Below are positions 60,309 to 64,000 of a stretch of 64,000 nucleotides of DNA, in pieces. The stretch is taken from assembly GCA_020796225.1 (NCBI GenBank), contig CM036767.1:15840427-15904426 (forward strand). The letters are read 5' to 3'. The notes under the pieces are model-generated. The model was not told the origin of the DNA, ran no database searches, and worked only from the letters and a program-made list of their open reading frames with translations. This DNA comes from Arion vulgaris (taxonomy: Eukaryota > Mollusca > Gastropoda > Stylommatophora > Arionidae). The position numbers were made by a program, and so were the translations under genes. Within the stretch, counting starts at the first letter, position 1. Each line of letters opens with the position of its first letter.

Positions 60309-60951
60309 TAAACCCGGATTGGGGCATAGGCTCTCGACCAACTCATGTCAAATCTCTAGCTATCTCCTGAAGCTCCCTCCAGCTTTTCTTGATATCGTTA
60401 ATCTCTGTCTCCAAACCTCGTCCCCATGTATTTTCGGCCTGTCTTCTTGAGCTTACTAAAGGAATATACCTATCAGTGGCGGCTCGTGTCGTCTTCTTGA
60501 GCTTACTAAAGGAATATACCTACCAGTGGCGGCTCGTGGTCATTTTTCTTGGTGGGGCCAGACACAATTTTCGGAAAAATCATGGTTTTTGGAGTATTTA
60601 CTTTTATTTGTCTATTTTGGGAAGTTACATCCCTTTCGATTATCGGTGGGGCCGGGCCCCAGTGTCCCTTAATGACGAGCCGCCCCTGATACCTACTATA
60701 TAAATACATCTACTACCGGAATATACTACAGCCGAAGCATGAAGACATGTACTTACAAACATAAGTAGGCACGTATTTTCTCTCAGAGCCCCGACACAAC
60801 CAGTGAAGCTCATGAAGAACATGGATGTGCCCACTACGATAAAAAGAAGAGCAGGATCCAGTGCAATGCTGGTCAGCCTGCTCACATTCTGGAACACTTC
60901 TTTCTCGGACCACGCCCACAGTCCAATAGCCATTAGCATGAGACCGATGCC
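50209..60951 (-). CDS. Tetraspanin, TspanC8 type (six exons; N-terminal exon outside window)
   Basis: Tetraspanins are four-pass membrane proteins that organise plasma-membrane microdomains. Members with eight cysteines in the large extracellular loop (TspanC8) bind and traffic the ADAM10 protease. Exons: 60757-60951, 57583-57657, 55408-55506, 54307-54426, 52455-52505 and 50209-50397. All have AG/GT borders, are multiples of three and phase 0: 242 codons plus a stop. Visible are the end of TM1 (IGLWAW), TM2, the RENTCLL cytoplasmic loop, TM3, YRDDLDLKNL, the CCG motif, PYSCC, GCIP and TM4 with ICFAQNL. The large-loop cysteines count eight (CCG 2, FNC 1, EAC 1, SCC 2, HCG 1, GCI 1). Only the short cytoplasmic N-terminus and the start of TM1 are missing. 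It is closest in my memory to vertebrate TSPAN33/5/14; the exact orthologue is not assignable here. Confidence 0.94.
50460..50900 (-). mobile_element. LINE RNase H fragment in a tetraspanin intron
   Basis: Minus strand: SSMRMEVEAITAALQLVSGT then TFTGAVVVSDSVDASEDPKW, the N-terminal half of the RNase H domain with the conserved E and D. It starts ~60 bp from the last exon. Confidence 0.8.
51380..51520 (+). mobile_element. Short LINE tail plus GAGA microsatellite
   Basis: GCATGAGATGGCTAAAGATG and GGTTGAGGGCCTATACCCTA match the 23330-23450 tail, followed by (GAGAGATA/GACA)n to ~51520. Confidence 0.6.
51522..51750 (+). repeat. SINE family A copy
   Basis: The head GCATCTGGCAGAATAGATTA and B-box-like AGGTTAAATCC are followed by ATCCTAACCTGAACAG, GTGACTGCACTAGCCATGCA and CACCCTAAAAGCGGTAACAC. 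Confidence 0.85.
52087..52334. mobile_element. mariner-like MITE (248 bp), TA target site
   Basis: Inverted termini CAGGGTGTTCAACTTAAAAG / CTTTTAAGTTGAACACCCTG are perfect over 20 bp and flanked by TA (52085-52086, 52335-52336). No transposase frame. It lies in the intron next to the 17-codon exon. Confidence 0.88.
52455..52505 (-). CDS. Tetraspanin micro-exon (17 codons)
   Basis: TTTACCAG|GTAGAG ... GAACGT|GTAAGT: VELRNRHCGFEMMKTER. It supplies the HCG cysteine. This short exon was found by phase and splice-site fit between its neighbours. Confidence 0.88.
52600..52960 (-). repeat. SINE family F copy, diverged
   Basis: Minus orientation: ATCATCATTGCACTTAGTG, TCTGACACAGGAATGTCTC, GCAGCAGTGCATGAAC and TTTTCTAATGAATTTTGTC. 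The head is replaced beyond ~52870. Confidence 0.7.
53090..53440 (-). mobile_element. LINE 3'-end fragment
   Basis: On the minus strand the frames give KYFGHIKR-, GRRRPRRRWIQDVT- and AGHLAYEREI-type pieces, matching 59390-59700. Confidence 0.8.
53470..53916 (-). repeat. SINE family F, full-length copy
   Basis: From TTGATTGATTGATGATAGGA at the 3' end to the tRNA-like head (minus sense GGGGATCTCTGTGGCATAGA and ACCAGGTTCACTCCCTC). It is the most complete minus copy and ends in a (TA)n run near 53920-53940. Confidence 0.85.
53990..54290 (-). mobile_element. LINE C-terminal fragment beside a tetraspanin exon
   Basis: Minus strand: frames around QTEHVMPGCYLYSL and QDRT-type residues align with the HVLQDCP fragment at 20215-20520. 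It reaches within ~20 bp of the 54307 donor. Confidence 0.55.
54307..54426 (-). CDS. Tetraspanin exon: CCG motif and PYSCC
   Basis: GATCCTCAG|TTGAGC ... TCACGG|GTTAGT, 40 codons: LSCCGVQNYRDWESNIYFNC then SSPGVEACGVPYSCCKLDSR. It carries six of the eight loop cysteines and an N-glycosylation sequon (NCS). Confidence 0.96.
54480..55395 (-). mobile_element. LINE 3' end split by a family D insertion
   Basis: 54480-54785 reads MLQIRMRKLKYFGHISLHEG, GRPRRRWIQDVTNGLSMATA and GHPAYEREKNSEG. The upstream part resumes at 55320-55395 (plus ATCTATTTGTTCTCTTCTC). The intervening 54790-55314 is the family D element. Confidence 0.85.
54790..55314 (+). repeat. Family D, long form, inserted in a LINE
   Basis: The head CGCCCGAGTGGTTACCGGGC, the core GTCGTAAGAGGCGACTAAGG and the long-form 3' part are shared with 11880-12393 (frame TMRNGITDSMVANLPLRFSH, AEIIELYPTELPPVCRLEK). 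A (GAA)n tail follows. Flanks AGATAGATATAT (54778-54789) and AGATAGATCTAT (55315-55326) are a 12-bp duplication with one mismatch. Confidence 0.92.
55408..55506 (-). CDS. Tetraspanin exon: start of large extracellular loop
   Basis: CATTTCAG|GTCAAAG ... GATTGG|GTATAT, 33 codons: VKDSIQSQVTNMIVNYRDDL then DLKNLVDWVQQDW. The YRDDxDLxNL stretch is characteristic of the TspanC8 group. Confidence 0.95.
55600..55870 (-). repeat. SINE family C, full-length copy
   Basis: Minus sense: GCTAGAGCCCGCAAGGGAAA, AAGAATAGTACCACTGCGAC, core GTCGTAAGAAGCGACTGATG, GTCGCAGAAATCGGATGTGC. It carries a small internal insertion (CGCAGTCTCATCTTATC on the plus strand). Confidence 0.8.
56302..56551 (-). repeat. SINE family D, short form
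   Basis: Flanks AATATATCTG (56292-56301) and AATGTATCTG (56552-56561) form a 10-bp duplication with one mismatch. Contents as in 30211-30465, with the (GAA)n tail at the left. Confidence 0.88.
56945..57285 (+). repeat. Unnamed repeat family I, copy 3
   Basis: AGAAAATGGCAGACAGCGGT, ATGACGAACCGACTCAATC, GGAGCAATTATGGGGTGACC and GAACCGTACATATGAAC. It runs directly into a family C SINE at its 3' end. Confidence 0.75.
57286..57429 (+). repeat. SINE family C, 5'-truncated
   Basis: Begins at AAAAGCATTGCAGAAATCGG and continues through CTACTTGTAGGCGCATAACT to a GAAGAAG end. Confidence 0.8.
57583..57657 (-). CDS. Tetraspanin exon: TM3
   Basis: GATTTCAG|TTCATG ... GACTGG|GTTTGT, 25 codons: FMISLGIIFITELLTGILGF then VYKDW. 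The hydrophobic TM3 includes the usual acidic residue (E) and the GILGFV motif. Confidence 0.93.
57790..58210 (-). mobile_element. LINE 3' fragment
   Basis: Minus frame: KIIMTEMSCLTRAAGVTIRD, KIRNEETRCLDGKPVMQFIK and EQHIKWFGHLTRM. The KWFGHLxRM motif places it with 27790-28190. Confidence 0.75.
58295..58430. mobile_element. piggyBac-like MITE, copy 2 (136 bp)
   Basis: Ends CTCCTTGTGGACCAAAC / TGGTCCACTAAGAG, the right flank TTAA (58431-58434), the left flank CTAA. Same length as 35077-35212, and the two align throughout (TTTTACCAGGAGCCACA, GGCGTTTTTTA). Confidence 0.75.
58440..58760 (+). mobile_element. LINE 3' end with an 80-bp internal duplication
   Basis: MSGQPLVTTVIRKRRWRYVG, HTLRRNDQRISKQALKWDA and KRGRPKEIMKQTLLREARN. 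The block from GAAATGTCTGGTCAACCACT to CTTGAGAA is present twice in a row (58462-58541, 58542-58618). Confidence 0.85.
58880..59720 (+). mobile_element. LINE post-RT to C-terminus, nearly continuous
   Basis: Plus frames: NSFEYLGSLLTTDGNVMKEI, RRTNMALQKTVWNGTERKIK, RACIFPIVTYGCEAWTLNKA, LRYFGHIKRLDGW, RGRPRRRWIQDVTDGLNMAA and AGHLAYERERNSGGLLGWQS. It ends at the GGGCAAGCTATTTGATGATG 3' motif. It is the reference copy for the 35.5-36.7 kb array. Confidence 0.88.
59721..60180 (+). mobile_element. Second LINE 3' end (YPILMYGSETW)
   Basis: IKCYIYPILMYGSETWTMNK, DAFEMWIYRRISRVSWTEKQ, REIKFRQVKYFGHIKG, then in another frame the GRPRDKWRE- and DDDE-type end (CACCTGATGATGATGAATG). It is a different lineage from its left neighbour, joined tail to body. 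Confidence 0.8.
60253..60301. repeat. (CT)n microsatellite
   Basis: About 24 CT dinucleotides directly before a minus-strand LINE tail (60300-60430, matching 23330-23450). Confidence 0.95.
60441..60540. repeat. 50-bp direct duplication spanning a MITE's left end
   Basis: GTCTTCTTGAGCTTACTAAA ... CAGTGGCGGCTCGTG occurs twice back to back (60441-60490, 60491-60540). The unit includes the flank and the first ~17 bp of the hAT MITE. Confidence 0.93.
60524..60688. mobile_element. hAT-type MITE (GGCGGCTCGT family), TSD ATACCTAC
   Basis: 165 bp, CAGTGGCGGCTCGT / ACGAGCCGCCCCTG, flanked by perfect ATACCTAC duplications (60516-60523, 60689-60696). Relative to 39372-39511 it carries the longer internal form, with ATGGTTTTTGGAGTATTTAC. 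Confidence 0.92.
60757..60951 (-). CDS. Tetraspanin exon: end of TM1, small loop, TM2
   Basis: TTCTTGCAG|GGCATC ... ATGTTT|GTAAGT, 65 codons. It encodes GIGLMLMAIGLWAWSEKEVF, QNVSRLTSIALDPALLFIVV, then the TM2 core and GCVGALRENTCLLMF. An Asn-Val-Ser sequon lies in the small loop. GALREN is a family signature. Confidence 0.95.
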
Positions 60952-60984
60952 CTGCAAGAAATGACAAAATATGAGAAATATATG

Positions 60985-61710
60985 TATTGTATAAAACACA
61001 GGTAACTCTTTCATGCATAGTGTCCACAACACAGGTAACCCTTTCATGCAGTGTCCACAACACAGGTAACCCTTTCATGCATAGTGTCCACAACACAGGT
61101 AACCCTTTCATGCATAGTGTCCACAACACAGGTAACACTTTCATGCATAGTGTCCACAACACAGGTAACCCTTTCATGCAGTGTCCACAACACAGGTAAC
61201 CCTTTCATGCATAGTGTCTACAACACAGGTAACCCTTTCATGCATAGTGTCCACAACACAGGTAACCCTTTCATGCATAGTGTCTACAACACAGGTAACC
61301 CTTTCATGCATAGTGTCCACAACACAGGTAACCCTTTCATGCATAGTGTCCACAACACAGGTAACCCTTTCATGCATAGTGTCCACAACACAGGTAACCC
61401 TTTCATGCATAGTGTCTACAACACAGGTAACCCTTTCATGCATAGTGTCCACAACACAGGTAACCCTTTCATGCATAGTGTCCACAACACAGGTAACCCT
61501 TTCATGCATAGTGTCCACATCACAGGTAACCCTTTCATGCATAGTGTCCACAACACAGGTAACCCTTTCATGCATAGTGTCCACAACACAGGTAACCCTT
61601 TCATGCAGTGTCCACAACACAGGTAACCCTTTCATGCAGTGTCCACAACACAGGTAACCCTTTCATGCATAGTGTCCACAACACAGGTAACCCTTTCATG
61701 CATAGTGTCC
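60985..61710. repeat. 33-bp array (about 22 copies) carrying a piggyBac-like terminus
   Basis: The unit is CACAACACAGGTAACCCTTT plus CATGCATAGTGTC, with a few 30-bp variants lacking TAG. CCCTTTCATGCAT recurs inverted at 62388-62400 (ATGCATGAAAGGG) followed by TTAA. The array starts ~34 bp from a tetraspanin exon. Confidence 0.93.
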
Positions 61711-61864
61711 ACTGTAGTCATCATCAGTAGCTGTCCCTTCCGGAACTTAGCTCATATTCTCTCAGGATACCACCTAGATCGATGTATCAGACCAATAAAT
61801 TATATTCATGTGAAATCTGATTCATGCAGCCTTAGCATTGGTGTGTTTACGTCACATCTTTAGC

Positions 61865-62084
61865 ACCATTTGGAGCTCTGGTGCTTATCCTTCGGCGATG
61901 TGTCCGGTTTCAGCCAGCGTTTACTCAGTTCGTTCTCCGTTCTGTAGCCACCTAGTGTTTTTTACAGTGTGGGGGTAGCTAGCCCCACTCCCAACCTCCT
62001 TAGTCGCCTCTTACGACAATCGTGGTAGGTAACAGTGGTTCTATTCTTTACATCCCAATTTGGGCCTCGGTAACCACTCGGGCG
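61865..62084 (-). repeat. Family D head with a third kind of 3' part
   Basis: On the minus strand the head CCGAGTGGTTACCGAGGCCC and core GTCGTAAGAGGCGACTAAGG are followed by GGGAGTGGGGCTAGC and an unrelated tail, unlike both the short and the long D forms. Confidence 0.75.
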
Positions 62085-62265
62085 CCTTGGCTCATATGAC
62101 AGTAGTCCTGAAAAACTATATGTTCTTTGCAAATCGACCGGCGTCAGCAGCAGTCATTCCCAGATCATCAATGAAATCTTGCACCCATCATCTTTTAGGT
62201 CTTCCTCTTGCTCTTCTTCCAGGCACCATTCCCTCAATAACATACGGGTTTCGTGACCACTGACG
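62085..62265 (-). mobile_element. LINE fragment
   Basis: Shares GGCTCATATGACAGTAGTCC, CAGCAGTCATTCCCAGATC and CTTCCTCTTGCTCTTCTTCC with 11430-11600. A degenerate RGRPK-type tail in minus sense. Confidence 0.55.
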
Positions 62266-62494
62266 CATTCAGTGTACTGCTAAGGACTAGCTGTGGACGT
62301 TGTGTATATTGCCAGAGTCGTAAATTAACTTGTACTTCTACTGTGTAATCAAGGTGGCGGACAAGACGATATTCATCCCAAAAATTCATGCATGAAAGGG
62401 TTAAAAAGTCAACAATAAAAGATACATAGTAAATATCACTGACCAAAAACACTATCTCTAATCAAGAACTGCTTACACAGTGTCAACAAGAGAA

Positions 62495-62850
62495 TATGAA
62501 CACCATCAATCAAGAGAGATACTGGAGATGGATCGGGCATATAATACGCAAGGATACTGTCACGAAAACTGCACTAAGATGGACATCTGAGGGTAAACGA
62601 AAATTCGAACCTAAAACTACATGGCGGAGAACAGTAGAACAGGAACTGAAAGAAAGAAATCACAGCTGGAACGTAATACAGAGGTCGGTCAAGGACAGAG
62701 AGAATGATGTGCATTTGTTACGATATCGTAACAGGCTAGAGAGAGAGAGAGACAGAGAGAGAGACAGAGAGAGAGACAGAGAGAGAGACAGAGAGGAGAG
62801 ACAGAGAGGGAGAGACAGAGAGAGGTGCATGCGGTACCAGCAGGATGGCT
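62495..62850 (+). mobile_element. LINE 3' end followed by a GAGACA microsatellite
   Basis: Open plus frame: ERYWRWIGHIIRKDTVTKTA, LRWTSEGKRKFEPKTTWRRT and ELKERNHSWNVIQRSVKDRE, then an (AGAGAGAC)n run (~62738-62826). The RWIGHIIRK motif and basic TTWRRT stretch are typical LINE tails. Confidence 0.8.
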
Positions 62851-62959
62851 GAGACACACATCCTGCAAGAGTGTCCATTTGTCTTTTTCGCTGCCAATGA
62901 GATTTTCAATATTCTGTAAAAATCACATCTATGTGGCTTCCTGCGATTATTAAAACACA

Positions 62960-63185
62960 CACATTTGTATAAGTGGCTAAGCCTTTGCCTTGCGTGCCGA
63001 AGGTCGTGAGTTCAAATCGCACAGCGCCGTTCTGTTCACGAACGCATTTTTCGAAGACCCATAGAACTGTTGCCGAAGCTACGGAGTTCGTGCTTTGTGC
63101 AATACTCTCGGCAGACGGGGTGCCATTTCTACGGAGAGAAACCGAACCATATGAGAAAAACTTATTGCAATGAAGTGAATCCCTT
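62960..63185 (+). repeat. SINE family E copy
   Basis: AAGTGGCTAAGCCTTTGCCT, B-box-like AGTTCAAATCG, ACTGTTGCCGAAGCTACGG, GCAATACTCTCGGCAGACGG and a TGCAATGAAGTGAATCCC end. Confidence 0.85.
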
Positions 63186-63204
63186 GAGACATATATACAA
63201 TACA

Positions 63205-63370
63205 CTAACTTTTTCCGCTCCAGAAGCACTTGAGATTTCAGATCTTCGACTCGGTATCATGGACATCGTAACCCTTCTGTTCGGTGCCATGAACTCCGTA
63301 AATATGGAGAACCTGTGACTTTTCTGCCAGCCTGCGGAATTGAACCGCACTGACAGGGGGCTTTTATGCA
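63205..63370 (-). repeat. SINE family J, truncated
   Basis: Minus sense: GCGGTTCAATTCCGCAGGC, GGCAGAAAAGTCACAGG and an end near CTCAAGTGCTTCTGGAGC. The A-box part is lost. Confidence 0.75.
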
Positions 63371-63399
63371 ATAGACTAGGTTCCGTAAATTGACCAACG

Positions 63400-63652
63400 A
63401 GTTTGTATATTAGTTCCACAAGAGTAGGGGGCTGCTAAACTGCTGTTCGTGCAAAATTGATTTAAAAAAAATTTTAATTAAATTTCTACATTTCCACCAT
63501 CTTCACAATTACATCGGGAACCCTCGCCGGTGATACGGAATTCGTGCACTGTCACCGAGTTCTTCCTGTCTAAGAAAGAGAACGGGGCACACATGGTTGT
63601 TCACCGAAGTGCAATGATAATGATCCCAGCATCAAACAATCAATCATATTAG
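63400..63652 (+). repeat. SINE family F, 3' half
   Basis: GGGGGCTGCTAAACTGCTG, ACTGTCACCGAGTTCTTCC, GTGCAATGATAATGATCCC and a CAAACAATCAATC end. Confidence 0.75.
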
Positions 63653-63804
63653 CAGGATAGCACTGAATAATATTACAGATTCTTTATAACTTTTTTCTGT
63701 TCCCAATGGAGCATGAGGCTGCAACTTATCCATCTCATTTTTATTGGCTTGTTTTAATTCATAATTTCTAATATAACTTACAGTAATGTAGAAATTATTT
63801 CTAA

Positions 63805-63960
63805 CAGTGGCGGCTCGTCATTAAGGGCCAGAGGGTCAGGCCCCACCAAAATAATATGTAACGTGTATTTATTATTTAATAAATTAAAATATAACCTAAC
63901 CAAAAGCCATGATTTTCCGAAAATTTGGTCGGCCCTACAAACAATGACGAGCCGCCACTG
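63805..63960. mobile_element. hAT-type MITE (GGCGGCTCGT family), 156 bp
   Basis: Perfect ends CAGTGGCGGCTCGT / ACGAGCCGCCACTG. Flanks ATTTCTAA (63797-63804) and ATTCCTAA (63961-63968) are an 8-bp duplication with one mismatch. Interior similar to 39372-39511. Confidence 0.92.
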
Positions 63961-64000
63961 ATTCCTAACATTATGTCAGTTTTTATTATAATTTCTGCAT

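Larger units (their letters stand above)
61691..62400. mobile_element. Possible piggyBac-like element, left end amplified
   Basis: The left terminus CCCTTTCATGCAT (last array unit) and right terminus ATGCATGAAAGGG are inverted 13-mers. TTAA follows the right end (62401-62404); the left flank is GTAA. The interior holds a family D head and a LINE fragment. Low confidence because one flank is not TTAA. Confidence 0.4.

Noticed and set aside
61051..61657. Long open frames across the 33-bp array (TTQVTLSCIVS repeats)
   Set aside because: Frames in both directions are an artefact of a 33-bp period; the array sits in a tetraspanin intron.
60952..64000. The tetraspanin N-terminal exon
   Set aside because: No start codon plus TM1 segment with a phase 0 donor was seen on the minus strand; only the array, SINEs, LINE pieces and a MITE are present.

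Overview
This is eukaryotic, animal-type DNA. It is gene-poor and repeat-rich, with spliced genes whose small exons sit in long introns full of transposon debris. Two host genes can be read, both on the minus strand. The first is a mitochondrial glutamate dehydrogenase (GLUD): nine exons between 27467 and 628, with the C-terminal exons beyond the left edge. The second is a tetraspanin of the eight-cysteine (TspanC8) type: six exons between 60951 and 50209, with the N-terminal exon beyond the right edge. About 22.7 kb of repeats separate them. I see no prokaryotic or viral gene organisation. Modular tRNA-like SINEs, several LINE lineages and a SPIN-like hAT element fit a lophotrochozoan. SPIN has been reported in the pond snail Lymnaea stagnalis, so a freshwater gastropod is my best guess, but this is an inference.

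Layout. 1-27.5 kb: the GLUD gene. Its introns hold SINEs, LINE 3' ends, a 76-bp tandem array (15.24-16.31 kb), a 19-bp array inside a LINE (22.3-22.5 kb), two further arrays (24.0 and 25.7-26.3 kb), and a local tandem amplification of the exon 7 splice acceptor (4.32-4.63 kb). 27.5-50.2 kb: intergenic. It holds LINE fragments, a 48-bp satellite of about 40 copies (30.84-32.77 kb), a SPIN-like hAT element with intact 8-bp target duplications (33.76-34.09 kb), two large satellites made from pieces of LINEs (35.6-36.6 and 37.6-39.2 kb), several SINEs, and a second hAT MITE (45.26-45.65 kb). 50.2-60.95 kb: the tetraspanin, with SINE and LINE insertions in its introns, one of them nested. 60.95-64 kb: a 33-bp array carrying a piggyBac-like terminus, more SINEs, and another hAT MITE.

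Two themes stand out. First, DNA-transposon MITEs are well preserved, with diagnostic target-site duplications: 8 bp for three hAT groups, TA for mariner-like, TTAA for piggyBac-like. Second, many of the tandem arrays are amplified pieces of a transposable element or, in one case, of a host exon boundary. Examples are the reverse-transcriptase region, a LINE 3' end, a SINE body, hAT and piggyBac termini, and the GLUD exon 7 acceptor. The GLUD reading frame is intact over seven of nine exons, but the exon 4/5 junction is abnormal: no consensus donor at the conserved place and one base missing in exon 5. This may be a real lesion or an assembly error.

The GLUD product would be a mitochondrial matrix enzyme of glutamate metabolism. 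The tetraspanin would be a membrane organiser, by family an ADAM10 regulator. Nothing suggests that they work together.
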